Positions 8,064 through 16,339 of a DNA stretch of 64,000 nucleotides are shown piece by piece. The stretch spans positions 29,506-93,505 of the forward strand of contig NZ_JAGFVL010000045.1 in the NCBI RefSeq assembly GCF_017599345.1, written 5' to 3'. Below the pieces are notes generated by a model, which saw only the letters and a list, made by a program, of their open reading frames with translations, made no database searches and was not told the DNA's origin. This stretch comes from Gracilibacillus suaedae. Lineage in GTDB: Bacteria > Bacillota > Bacilli > Bacillales > Amphibacillaceae. The translations under genes were made by a program, and so were the position numbers. Within the stretch, counting starts at the first letter, position 1, and every line of letters begins with the position of its first letter.

Positions 8064-9524
8064 ATGTTAGATTTTCAAACTTTACATAGTCAATATATCG
8101 ATGGTAGTTGGAGAGAAGGCAAAAGCAGCTTGCAAATGGAAAATAAAAATCCTTATAATGATGAGGTGTTGGCAAGCTATCAAGCAGCAAGTAAAGAAGA
8201 TGTTGATAGAGCTTACCAATCAGCTAAACAAGCCCAAAAAAATTGGGGAACAGTGAATCCAGCTGTCAAACGTGAAATTTTTGAAAAAGCTGTTCTTGTA
8301 ATCGAAGAAAAACATGAATCAATTGCTCAAATCATTACCAAAGAAATTGGTGGTACACGGTTAAAGGCTGAATTTGAAATTGGTCTTGTGAAAAATATGT
8401 TGAAGGAAGCTGCAACCTTTCCTTTTCGGATGGAAGGAAAAATTCTCCCTTCTGTAACGGATGGGAAGGAAAATAGGGTGTACCGTGTACCAGTAGGTGT
8501 TGTCGGTGTGATCAGTCCGTTTAATTTCCCTTTCTTTTTATCGATGAAATCTGTTGCTCCAGCTTTGGCAGCAGGCAATGGAGTTGTGTTAAAGCCGCAT
8601 GAGCATACCGTCATTACTGGTGGAACTATGATTGCGAAAATATTCGAGGAAGCAGGATTGCCAAAAGGATTATTAAATGTGATAACAACCGAAATATCTG
8701 AAATCGGTGATGCGTTTGTGGAACATCCTATTCCGAAATCAATTTCATTTACTGGTTCAACTCAAGTTGGTCGCCATATTGGCAGTGTAGCCGGTAAACA
8801 TTTAAAAGAAGTACATTTAGAACTAGGAGGCAATAGTGGCTTAATTGTACTTGATGATGCTGATCTAGATTTAGCGGTTAGTGCTGCTGTGTTTAGCCGC
8901 TTTACACATCAAGGGCAAATTTGTATGTCTGCCAATCGTATTATTATTCATGAAGCAGTGTATGACAACTTCGTAAAGAAATACTTAGCAAAAGTTTCTG
9001 AGTTAACTTGTGGAGATCCTAGTGATGAGAAGACAATTATTGGTCCACTAATCAATAAAAAGCAAGTAGAAGTTACTTCCAAACTTATTGAAGCTGGTAT
9101 TAAGGAAGGTGCAAACCCGCTGATTAAAGGGGAGGTTCGAGGCAATATTGTAGAGCCAGTTGTTTTTGGTAATGTTACAAAAGACATGAAAATTGCGAAG
9201 GAAGAAATTTTTGCACCAGTTGTAAGTTTGATTAAAGCTAGTAATGATCAAGAAATAATTGAAATTGTTAATGATACGACATATGGATTGAGTGGTGCTG
9301 TCCATACGCAAAATATCGAAAGAGGCGCACAGCTAGCTAAACAAATGGAAACAGGTATGATCCACATAAATGATGGTACGATTAATGATGAACCTAACGT
9401 AGCTTTCGGTGGTATGAAAAATTCAGGTGTAGGGCGATTAAATGGGGAATGGAGTTTAGATGCCTTTACAACGACAAAATGGATTTCGATTCAGCATAAT
9501 CGAAAACAGTTTCCGTATTCCTAG
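8064..9524 (+). CDS. yfmT: aldehyde dehydrogenase, YfmT (benzaldehyde/vanillin dehydrogenase-like)
   Basis: An NAD(P)-dependent aldehyde dehydrogenase that oxidises (aromatic) aldehydes to acids. The 486 residues carry the cofactor motif FTGSTQVGRHIG, the general base in LELGGNSG and the catalytic Cys in FTHQGQICMSANR. The C-terminal EEIFAPVVS and FGGMKNSGVGR blocks are also present. I choose ATG 8064, seven bases after AGGAGG; the GTG directly before it is too close. Immediately downstream of yfmS. The substrate preference comes from the B. subtilis counterpart and is not visible here. Confidence 0.85.
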   Translation: MLDFQTLHSQYIDGSWREGKSSLQMENKNPYNDEVLASYQAASKEDVDRAYQSAKQAQKNWGTVNPAVKREIFEKAVLVIEEKHESIAQIITKEIGGTRLKAEFEIGLVKNMLKEAATFPFRMEGKILPSVTDGKENRVYRVPVGVVGVISPFNFPFFLSMKSVAPALAAGNGVVLKPHEHTVITGGTMIAKIFEEAGLPKGLLNVITTEISEIGDAFVEHPIPKSISFTGSTQVGRHIGSVAGKHLKEVHLELGGNSGLIVLDDADLDLAVSAAVFSRFTHQGQICMSANRIIIHEAVYDNFVKKYLAKVSELTCGDPSDEKTIIGPLINKKQVEVTSKLIEAGIKEGANPLIKGEVRGNIVEPVVFGNVTKDMKIAKEEIFAPVVSLIKASNDQEIIEIVNDTTYGLSGAVHTQNIERGAQLAKQMETGMIHINDGTINDEPNVAFGGMKNSGVGRLNGEWSLDAFTTTKWISIQHNRKQFPYS

Positions 9525-9560
9525 CAATAAGTATTCTAATAACTAGGTATATAATACACG

Positions 9561-9602
9561 GGAAGGAAATGTCTATAAATTAGATGTTTTCTTTCTTTTT
9601 TT
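9561..9602 (+). terminator. terminator of yfmS-yfmT
   Basis: An imperfect stem (GGAAAT...TCTA against TAGA...TTTTCTTTC) runs into T7. Confidence 0.5.
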
Positions 9603-9825
9603 ATGGTCGAGAAAATTAAAAATTTCACTATGTAGTGTTGAGTATCGCCCATGAGTCCCCCTACTAGAATAACATGTTCGTCGTGCCTTTAGCTGAAGGG
9701 GGCAACCCCACGGAAAGAGAAGTGGGCAGCCGGAGTGGTTGGTGATTTCACAATGGCGACTAAAACAAGCACAGATCCAAATAGCATTTAGTGATAAGGG
9801 CCGTGCGGTTTGCCCAGTTTTTTTC
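9603..9825. other. intergenic segment richer in GC than its surroundings, with stable hairpins
   Basis: No convincing gene. It holds GGGG-GCAA-CCCC (about 9698-9709), a CCAC/GTGG pair around GGAAAGAGAA, the palindrome CACTATGTAGTG (9626-9637), and near its end GGGC...GCCC followed by T7 (about 9798-9826), which would terminate a plus-strand RNA. It may be a small structured RNA or the relic of a mobile element. It matches no riboswitch class that I could recall. Confidence 0.35.
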
Positions 9826-10119
9826 CTAGTTATCAGGTTTAAGAATGGTCCTTTGCATTGGTACTCCGCCCATACTAATGTTTCTTTCAATGAACATATA
9901 GTTTTTTCCGTCGATGGAGAATCTTCTATCACCTAGGTATACGACAACCCTACCTTCACTTTCTAGCTTTTTTTGAATAGCTGCGACATATTCACTGTAT
10001 TGGATGTAACGATCATCTAAATCAATAATAATGTTTCCTTTTTTATACCCCATTAACCAATTAAATAAGCTGAAAGCTCCTATAAACATAATGATAACTA
10101 AAACAAAATGAAAGAACAT
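9826..10119 (-). CDS. small single-pass membrane protein, unknown
   Basis: The 97-residue product has one N-terminal membrane helix (about 3-24, FHFVLVIIMFIGAFSLFNWL) and a soluble domain with alternating beta-like segments (IIIDLDDRYIQYSEYV, GRVVVYLGDRRFSIDG). AAGGAGGGAG lies before the ATG. It is transcribed away from ectD and separated from it by about 240 bases. I do not recognise the family. Confidence 0.65.
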   Translation of the reverse strand: MFFHFVLVIIMFIGAFSLFNWLMGYKKGNIIIDLDDRYIQYSEYVAAIQKKLESEGRVVVYLGDRRFSIDGKNYMFIERNISMGGVPMQRTILKPDN

Positions 10120-10288
10120 AAATCTCCCTCCTTATTCGGATTACGTAAAATTCATGGCATTCGTTTCACAAACTAAGATTTAACTACGATAAAAGCCGTA
10201 AAAAATGGCAAAATATCGTAAGAAAGATGTATTTGAGATGGATTGGATTTCAGTGAAACACATTCTTTTACAGAGATTGTTATCAAAG

Positions 10289-10317
10289 TTGTTTAGTGAG
10301 TGCTAAAAGATTATACT
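10289..10317 (+). promoter_or_regulatory. candidate sigma-A promoter of ectD
   Basis: TTGTTT (10289-10294), a 17-base spacer and TATACT (10312-10317) lie about 40 bases before the ectD start. No osmotic-control element can be read directly. Confidence 0.5.
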
Positions 10318-10357
10318 GTAACCGTAAAATCTATATCTGACAAGGAGTGATCGAATT

Positions 10358-11290
10358 ATGAAAGATTTATATCCTTCTAGAATTAAAGGCATGCCTTCCA
10401 TTTTGGAAAGAAAAGATCCGATAATTCACAACTCCACAAAAGAGGATGGTCCTTTACAACGAAAAGAATTAGATTTTTACGAAGAGAATGGTTATCTATT
10501 TATGGAAAACTTTTTCTCTTTTGAAGAGGTAAAAGTATTACAACAAGAATTAAAGCGAAATATGAATGACAATAAGTCTTCTGATCAACCTTACGTAGTA
10601 AGAGAAACTGGCGGCGATGAAATCCGCTCCGTATTTGATGTGCATAACAATGATGAATTTTTCCACAATTTATCGTCACATCAACGTATTGTTGAAATTG
10701 CACAACAATTATTAGGAAGCCAGGTTTACATAAACCAATCTCGAATTAATTTTAAACCTGGTTTTAAAGGAAAAGACTTTTATTGGCATTCTGATTTCGA
10801 AACCTGGCATATGGAAGATGGAATGCCTAACATGCGTGCGGTTAGTTGTAGTATTATTTTGACGGATAATTATTCTTACAATGGCCCACTATTATTGATT
10901 CCTGGTTCACATCGTTACTTTGTCCAATGTGTTGGCGAAACACCTGAAAATCATTTCGAGCAATCTTTAAAAATGCAAAATATAGGTGTGCCAGATCATG
11001 ATAGTATTAACTGGTTATTAGAAAAGGGCGGAAGAATTGATAGTGCGACAGGACCTGCTGGATCTGTATTATTCTTTGAATCTAATACCATGCACGGTTC
11101 TAATAGTAATATTTCGCCAATGCCTCGCAGTAATGTGTTCTTTGTCTTTAATAGTATCGAAAATAAATTAGTAGAACCATTCGCAAATATATCACCAAGA
11201 CCAGAGTTTATTGCAAACCGAACAAATATTAAGCCGATTGAACCAAAACCTTTTGATATTAATAAGAAGAAAGTGTTATTACATCAATAA
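10358..11290 (+). CDS. ectD: ectoine 5-hydroxylase
   Basis: A non-haem Fe(II), 2-oxoglutarate-dependent dioxygenase that converts ectoine to 5-hydroxyectoine, a compatible solute made in response to salt and heat. The 310 residues contain the EctD signature FYWHSDFETWHMEDGMPNMR (142-160). The iron ligands are His144 and Asp146 there and His246 in TMHGSNSN. RSN after it holds the 2-oxoglutarate Arg. Length and ligand positions are close to those known for Salibacillus/Virgibacillus EctD. AAGGAGTGA precedes the ATG. It stands alone: ectABC is not in the window, which is common for bacilli with an unlinked ectD. Confidence 0.95.
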   Translation: MKDLYPSRIKGMPSILERKDPIIHNSTKEDGPLQRKELDFYEENGYLFMENFFSFEEVKVLQQELKRNMNDNKSSDQPYVVRETGGDEIRSVFDVHNNDEFFHNLSSHQRIVEIAQQLLGSQVYINQSRINFKPGFKGKDFYWHSDFETWHMEDGMPNMRAVSCSIILTDNYSYNGPLLLIPGSHRYFVQCVGETPENHFEQSLKMQNIGVPDHDSINWLLEKGGRIDSATGPAGSVLFFESNTMHGSNSNISPMPRSNVFFVFNSIENKLVEPFANISPRPEFIANRTNIKPIEPKPFDINKKKVLLHQ

Positions 11291-11297
11291 AACAAGA

Positions 11298-11325
11298 GCC
11301 CCGCTAATAGGTAGCGGGGCATTCT
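11298..11325. terminator. bidirectional terminator between ectD and bmrD
   Basis: GCCCCGCTA (11298-11306) pairs perfectly with TAGCGGGGC (11312-11320). T-rich tracts lie on both sides. It serves two convergent genes. Confidence 0.75.
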
Positions 11326-11349
11326 ATAGGTTTTCAATGTCTAGCCGAA

Positions 11350-13386
11350 TTAAACTGCTGGAATTTTGTTACTTGTTCCTTGTTGCATCTTATACATCTG
11401 ATGATAGTTCCCTCGTTGTTGCAATAGTTCTTGGTGTGTTCCTTTTTCAATAATTTGTCCACGTTGTAGTACGATGATCTCATCAGCATGTTGAATTGTT
11501 GATAAACGGTGTGCAATGACTAGCATTGTTCGGCCTTTGGCGAGAATTTTCATTGCCTCTTGAATCAACCCTTCTGTTTCTGTGTCAATATTCGCAGTAG
11601 CTTCATCTAAAATTAAAATAGCAGGATCGAATGCTAGTGCTCTAGCAAATGATAGCAACTGTCGCTGTCCGGTAGAGAATTCACTACCATTTTCCCCGAC
11701 AGGTTCATCATATTGGTTTGGTAGCTTTTCAATAAATTGATCAGCACCTACTGCTTTTAGTGCAGCAATTGCTTTTGCTCTTGTTATCGCTGGATCATTT
11801 AACGTGATGTTCGACAATACTGTTCCTGTGAAGATAAACGGATCCTGCAGTACAATACCGATATGATGGCGTACCTGTTGGCGAGTCAGGGTTGAGGTAT
11901 CTATGGAATCGATTTTGATCGAACCTTTTTGCGGATCATAGAAGCGAAATAATAAATTCATGATCGAACTTTTACCTGAACCAGTATGTCCGACAAACGC
12001 TACAGTTTCACCTGGTTTTACACGGAAGTTGACATTTTTTAAGATATAGTCGTCTTTTTCATAAGCAAAGCTTACATTGTCAAAAAGCACATCACCTTTA
12101 ATTCTGTTCATTTCCAGCTTTCCTATCTTCTCACCTTTTTCATCTAACAATTCAAACACTCTCGCACCAGCCACTCTTGCTTGTTCTAACTGTGGAAGTT
12201 GGTTGACGATTTGTGTCATTGGTTCAAACAAGCGGGTAAGATAATCAACGAATGCATATAATATCCCGGCTGTTATCAAACTCTCTCCAGATAAAGCATT
12301 AGAACCGAAGAACCAAATAAAAGCGACGAAAGCAACTCCACGTAATGCATTAACAAGATTGAAAGAGGTTAAGGCGGACAGAACAATCATTTTCTTTTGA
12401 TAAGTGTAATGACGTGAATTTAATTGCTCGAATTCACCTTGTGTTTCATTTGTTCTTCGAAATGCTTGAATAATCGGCATTCCTTGAATCGATTCGTTAA
12501 TCGAGGCATTAATCTCACTATTGGTAGAACGGATAACGCGATTATATTTTCCGGCGTATTTTTTAAATAATTTCATCCACACAAACAAAATCGGTATCAC
12601 AATTAAACAAATAGTTGCTAACGACGCATTTAATAAGAAGAGGGCAACGAATATTCCTGTCATATATACAAATCCATTAACAAAGGTTTCCAGCACCTTG
12701 ACATATAATTCTTTGATCGCTTCTGTATCATTGGTAACTCTCGCTACAATCTTTCCTGCTGGTCTTTTAACGAAATAATTCATTGGCAATTCTTCGACTC
12801 GTTGAAAAACATCATTTCGCATTCGTTGAATAATTTTGTTGGCTGATACTTGTAATAAATAAGTTTTAAAGTATTGAAAGATAGAAGCAATTAGTATTAG
12901 CCCTAGATACAATCCAAGTAATAAGACGATCGGTTTAATTTCTGGCTGAAAAAACTTGTACAGTTCACTAACAGTTAGTTGGGTACCATTTACCTGTTCT
13001 GTCGTATTATTATAACTAATTGTGATCAAATCATCATTAGCAGTTTGAACTGAACTGTTCGGTGGAACTTCTTGATCAACTAAATAAAAATTTTTCCCTG
13101 ATTGTAAAAGGGTATACTGATTGATCATGTGATCTTGATCTGTAAGACGATCAGTCCGTTTCAGGAACATACCATTGAAGTGGACTACGTCTGCATCATG
13201 TTGTTCTTCCACTTGTGTCCAGTTAGTTTGAATGCCGACGATATGATTATCTATGACTCTTTTGGCGATAAAAGGTCCAGTCAGCTCTAATCCAACTGCA
13301 ATGATTAAACAAACTAAACCGATTAGAATATATTTCTTACTAGTCAGTGCATATTGAAACAGTCTTTTTTCAGTTGAAGGTTTCAT
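11350..13386 (-). CDS. bmrD: multidrug ABC exporter half-transporter BmrD (YheH)
   Basis: A fused membrane/ATPase subunit of the heterodimeric drug exporter BmrCD. The 678 residues match BmrD in length, including the extracellular insertion after TM1 (about residues 45-130: HDADVVHFNGMFLKRTDRL and on), which BmrC lacks. Walker A is GHTGSGKSS, the ABC signature FSTGQRQLLSFARAL, Walker B ILILDEATANID and the H-loop IAHRLST. A canonical Glu follows Walker B, so this is the active-site half, as expected for BmrD. The ATG lies two bases after the bmrC stop with GAGGTG inside bmrC, so the genes are translationally coupled. Confidence 0.9.
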   Translation of the reverse strand: MKPSTEKRLFQYALTSKKYILIGLVCLIIAVGLELTGPFIAKRVIDNHIVGIQTNWTQVEEQHDADVVHFNGMFLKRTDRLTDQDHMINQYTLLQSGKNFYLVDQEVPPNSSVQTANDDLITISYNNTTEQVNGTQLTVSELYKFFQPEIKPIVLLLGLYLGLILIASIFQYFKTYLLQVSANKIIQRMRNDVFQRVEELPMNYFVKRPAGKIVARVTNDTEAIKELYVKVLETFVNGFVYMTGIFVALFLLNASLATICLIVIPILFVWMKLFKKYAGKYNRVIRSTNSEINASINESIQGMPIIQAFRRTNETQGEFEQLNSRHYTYQKKMIVLSALTSFNLVNALRGVAFVAFIWFFGSNALSGESLITAGILYAFVDYLTRLFEPMTQIVNQLPQLEQARVAGARVFELLDEKGEKIGKLEMNRIKGDVLFDNVSFAYEKDDYILKNVNFRVKPGETVAFVGHTGSGKSSIMNLLFRFYDPQKGSIKIDSIDTSTLTRQQVRHHIGIVLQDPFIFTGTVLSNITLNDPAITRAKAIAALKAVGADQFIEKLPNQYDEPVGENGSEFSTGQRQLLSFARALAFDPAILILDEATANIDTETEGLIQEAMKILAKGRTMLVIAHRLSTIQHADEIIVLQRGQIIEKGTHQELLQQRGNYHQMYKMQQGTSNKIPAV

Positions 13387-13388
13387 TT

Positions 13389-15128
13389 CTACACCTCACT
13401 TTCCATTTGCTGAATATTAAACTGTTCTTTATACCAGCCATTTAGCTTCATTAATTGTTCATGTGTACCACGCTCAGTGATCTTTCCATCCTCAAGGACG
13501 ATAATTTGGTCTGCATGTTTCACTGCAGAAAGTCTGTGGGCAGCAATTAAAGTTGTTTTCCCGTGGCGTTCTTTTCTGAGATGCGTGATGATATTTGCTT
13601 CTGTATTGCCATCCACAGCAGATAGTGAATCATCTAAAATTAAAATTTCAGGATCCATTAGCAATGCTCTGGCTAAAGAAACGCGTTGTTTTTGACCACC
13701 TGATAAGGTTACCCCACTTTCGCCAACTAGTGTTTCCAACCCTTTAGGAAGAGCTTCAATATCTTCTTTTAAAGAAGCGGATTCCAAAATATGATGGATA
13801 GCTTCGATCGATTTTTCCCCGCAACCAAACAAGAGATTTTCTTTTACCGTTTTCGAGAAAAGGACGTGTTCCTGTGGTACATATCCAATCCAGCTTCGGG
13901 TTGTATCGAGTGTAAAACGATCAATGGGAATCTCATTAATGGTAAGCTTTCCATTGGGTGGTACATATTCTCTTAACAATTGTTTAAAAAGCGTCGTTTT
14001 TCCTGAACCAGTTTTACCGACAATACCGATTGTTTCTCCACGGTGAATAGTGAGATGAATATTATCTAATTGATTTCCGACCGCTTCAGGATAAGAAAAG
14101 GATACATTATTGAAATCAATCACTTCAGGCACTTTAACGTACGCAGGGTTTGCTGGGTCCTGCACATCTGATTGTTGGGTGAGTACTTTATCAACTCGGT
14201 CAATGGATGCATTACCACGTTGCATGACGTTAATTAATTCTCCGATCGCAAACATTGGCCAAATCAGCATTCCTAAATATACGTTAAAAGAAACAAGGTC
14301 TCCTAGTGAAATCCGATTTTCAAAAACCATTAACGCTCCATAACCTAACCCAATCGTATAAGAAATCCCGACTAATATATTGATACTAGGTTCAAAAAAT
14401 GCTTCCATTTTGGCAACTGCTTTATTTTTTTGAAACACTTTTTCTGTCATGTTGGAAAATCGCTCGAAATCTTGTTTTTCTTGAACAAAAGCACGAATTA
14501 CTCGAACTCCTCTAGCGGATTCTAACGTATAGTTGTTCAATTCACTAAAAGCAGATTGCGCTTCCGTAAAGCGAGTATGAATAACCTTTCCATACTTATG
14601 CACAATAAACGCCATAATCGGCATAGGAATCAAGGCTGCAAGTGTTAATGGCCAACTAATTGTAAATCCCATCATGAGGATGATGAATAACATGAATACG
14701 GTAGAATCGACTAACGTAAGTATACCGAAACCTGCTGTCATCATAATGGCTTTTAAATCATTGGTAGAGCGAGCCATTAAGTCGCCCGTTCGATTTTTAC
14801 TATAAAATCTGGGACTCATCTTAAGAAAATGGCTCATTAAATTGGAACGCATTTTTCGTTCCAACAATAGGGATCCACCAAATAGGTTGTAATCCCAAAG
14901 AAACATAATTGCATAACTGATAATAATCAATCCAATAAAGATCATGATTATTTCAGTTAATCTTGCTGCGGTTAGTTCATTGTATTGAATGGCATCAATT
15001 GTCATCCCTACTAGTTTTGGGGGGATTAAATCAATAAAACTGACGATGATCAGTGCAGTAATCGCAACCGAATACCGTATCCAATGTTCTTTGAAGAACC
15101 ATGATAATTTGTTAAACACGGAAAACAT
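13389..15128 (-). CDS. bmrC: multidrug ABC exporter half-transporter BmrC (YheI)
   Basis: The partner of BmrD in a heterodimeric type IV exporter in the plasma membrane. The 579 residues have six N-terminal helices and a nucleotide-binding domain with Walker A GKTGSGKTT, signature LSGGQKQRVSLARALL and Walker B ILILDDSLSAVD. Asp (not Glu) follows Walker B, the degenerate catalytic site typical of the BmrC side. AGAAAGGAGATAG precedes the ATG. First structural gene of the operon. Upstream lie two small reading frames and two intrinsic terminators, an attenuation leader like bmrB of B. subtilis. Confidence 0.9.
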   Translation of the reverse strand: MFSVFNKLSWFFKEHWIRYSVAITALIIVSFIDLIPPKLVGMTIDAIQYNELTAARLTEIIMIFIGLIIISYAIMFLWDYNLFGGSLLLERKMRSNLMSHFLKMSPRFYSKNRTGDLMARSTNDLKAIMMTAGFGILTLVDSTVFMLFIILMMGFTISWPLTLAALIPMPIMAFIVHKYGKVIHTRFTEAQSAFSELNNYTLESARGVRVIRAFVQEKQDFERFSNMTEKVFQKNKAVAKMEAFFEPSINILVGISYTIGLGYGALMVFENRISLGDLVSFNVYLGMLIWPMFAIGELINVMQRGNASIDRVDKVLTQQSDVQDPANPAYVKVPEVIDFNNVSFSYPEAVGNQLDNIHLTIHRGETIGIVGKTGSGKTTLFKQLLREYVPPNGKLTINEIPIDRFTLDTTRSWIGYVPQEHVLFSKTVKENLLFGCGEKSIEAIHHILESASLKEDIEALPKGLETLVGESGVTLSGGQKQRVSLARALLMDPEILILDDSLSAVDGNTEANIITHLRKERHGKTTLIAAHRLSAVKHADQIIVLEDGKITERGTHEQLMKLNGWYKEQFNIQQMESEV

Positions 15129-15173
15129 TTATCTATCTCCTTTCTGCAGAAACATCTCATTTCTCTGGTGTTG

Positions 15174-15233
15174 CTATCCGCCGTCTTTCCTTTTTCTTTC
15201 GTTTGTGAATAGGTGAGACATCGTTTGTAACAT
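15174..15233 (-). CDS. small leader ORF 2 of the bmrCD operon
   Basis: A 19-residue reading frame (MLQTMSHLFTNERKRKDGG) with AGGAGG seven bases before its ATG. It ends 45 bases before bmrC and lies downstream of both leader terminators. Its product may be made constitutively whenever read-through occurs. It could help keep the mRNA translated, or be incidental. The strong ribosome site is the main evidence. Confidence 0.45.
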   Translation of the reverse strand: MLQTMSHLFTNERKRKDGG

Positions 15234-15266
15234 CTTTTTTCCTCCTTTTTTCTATTTGCATTGAAT

Positions 15267-15299
15267 AAAAAAAGCGTATACGTTCATGACGTATACGCT
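15267..15299 (-). terminator. leader terminator B of bmrCD
   Basis: On the minus strand AGCGTATACGT, loop CATGA and ACGTATACGCT form a perfect 11-bp stem followed by T7. It lies between the leader peptide and bmrC, so it must be bypassed for bmrCD expression. Confidence 0.85.
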
Positions 15300-15350
15300 A
15301 AAAAGTTACACTTATAGCAAATAATGAGGCCATCCTACAATAATGGCAAC

Positions 15351-15378
15351 AAAAAAAGATCACGAACGAATCCGTGAT
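15351..15378 (-). terminator. leader terminator A of bmrCD
   Basis: On the minus strand ATCACG (15378-15373), an 8-base loop and CGTGAT are followed by C and T7. It starts 35 bases after the stop codon of leader ORF 1, within reach of a ribosome stalled in that ORF. Confidence 0.75.
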
Positions 15379-15412
15379 TCTTCCGCTATTATGGAATTTT
15401 GATAATAAACGG

Positions 15413-15511
15413 TTACATGCTAGTTGTTTTTCGATTAGAGGAAGACACGGCAATATCGATATTCAATTGTTGTACGATAACAAGGTTCATATGATGATGT
15501 GTGCGATTCAT
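15413..15511 (-). CDS. leader peptide ORF 1 of bmrCD (BmrB-like position)
   Basis: A 32-residue reading frame (starts MNRTHHHMNLVIVQQL, ends SSNRKTTSM) with AAAGGAGGT nine bases before the ATG. It is about 38 bases downstream of the predicted transcription start. It occupies the position of bmrB, whose translation in B. subtilis controls read-through of terminators before bmrCD in response to ribosome-targeting drugs (known). I do not claim sequence similarity to BmrB, only the same architecture. The frame is open, has a near-ideal ribosome site, and is followed by two terminators. Confidence 0.65.
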   Translation of the reverse strand: MNRTHHHMNLVIVQQLNIDIAVSSSNRKTTSM

Positions 15512-15555
15512 TTTGCCGGACCTCCTTTTACTGTAAATTTTTTCAATGCTCAATT

Positions 15556-15584
15556 ATTATATATTCAAAAAATTATAACGTCAA
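15556..15584 (-). promoter_or_regulatory. sigma-A promoter of the bmr leader
   Basis: On the minus strand TTGACG (15584-15579), a 17-base spacer and TATAAT (15561-15556). The first transcribed base would be near 15549, upstream of leader ORF 1. Confidence 0.8.
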
Positions 15585-15644
15585 TAGAAATCACGGAAAA
15601 TTTTTCAATTTTAAGAAAAAGCTGAAACTTTAGAAGCTAAATAG

Positions 15645-15705
15645 GGGGGCAGGTGAGCTAACTCTCTGATAAGTTTCACTAGTCTTAGTGGGGGTGAATA
15701 GGCTT
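15645..15705 (-). repeat. second copy of the dispersed TGGGGGTGA / CTTATCAG repeat
   Basis: Read on the minus strand it gives ACCCCCACTAAGACTAGTG, then CTTATCAGAGAGTTAGC, close to the copy at 3541-3600 (CTTATCAGGGTGTTAGC). It lies between the bmr promoter region and the methyltransferase gene. Confidence 0.45.
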
Positions 15706-15714
15706 AAAGTGTTT

Positions 15715-16335
15715 TCATATCTTTCTAGCAACAATGAAATATTCTTGAGAGCTATTCTTCAAGCAATCCATTTCGACAATCGAAAAATTCTCTTGCTTCA
15801 TTGTGTTGACTAAATTGCGTATTTTAAATGGTCTTATATTAGGTACTAATCCAACTTTTGCTGCAAAGAATAACAAGTTTTTTAGCAAAATCTTTTCTCC
15901 CATGCATGGTGTCGCAGTAATCAAAAATTCGTCTGATTTTAGCATATCGTTCATTCTTTGTAGAGCGATATGTTCCTCTTCCAATAAATGCAGTACATGA
16001 AAAACAAGAATGACATCAAGTGAGCCTTCCTTATATTTTTTATCAAAAATAGTTGAATGAGAATAGTGAATATTAGCAATGTTTCGCTTTTTTGCTTTTT
16101 TTTCTGCTATTTCTATCATATTAGAGGATATATCAATTGCATGAATCTCTTTCACATATTCTGCAAGTTCAGTTGATATCAATCCAGTCCCGCAGCCGTA
16201 ATCCAGAACAGTGTCACTTGCTTTGAGATGTGTTTTCGTTCTTTTTATTATAGTATTGTATATTTGTTCATCCTTGTTCTCTATTTGATCATATTTACTA
16301 GCGATTTGATCCCAAAAATGTTCTGATGAATTCAT
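15715..16335 (-). CDS. class I SAM-dependent methyltransferase
   Basis: A 206-residue Rossmann methyltransferase of unknown substrate. Motif I is VLDYGCGTG, motif II EIHAIDISSNMIEIA, motif III region HSTIFD and motif IV DVILVFHVLHLL. The C-terminal region (KNLLFFAAKVGLVPNIRPFKI) resembles the small-molecule methyltransferases of the UbiE/Coq5 group. I start it at ATG 16335, with AGGTG seven bases upstream. A longer frame from 16365 would overlap the preceding gene by 26 bases. It is the last gene of a minus-strand group running from 18558 to here. Confidence 0.8.
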   Translation of the reverse strand: MNSSEHFWDQIASKYDQIENKDEQIYNTIIKRTKTHLKASDTVLDYGCGTGLISTELAEYVKEIHAIDISSNMIEIAEKKAKKRNIANIHYSHSTIFDKKYKEGSLDVILVFHVLHLLEEEHIALQRMNDMLKSDEFLITATPCMGEKILLKNLLFFAAKVGLVPNIRPFKIRNLVNTMKQENFSIVEMDCLKNSSQEYFIVARKI

Positions 16336-16339
16336 TTCC

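Noticed and set aside
9690..9760. c-di-GMP-I riboswitch
   Set aside because: GGGGGCAACCCC and GGAAAGAG superficially recall it, but the conserved GGGACGCAAAGCC and GGGGTTACCGA blocks are missing and no gene follows on that strand.
9573..9932. A 119-codon frame on the minus strand
   Set aside because: It overlaps the end of the small membrane-protein gene and the structured intergenic segment, has no ribosome site, and reads like non-coding sequence rich in Cys, Arg and Ser.
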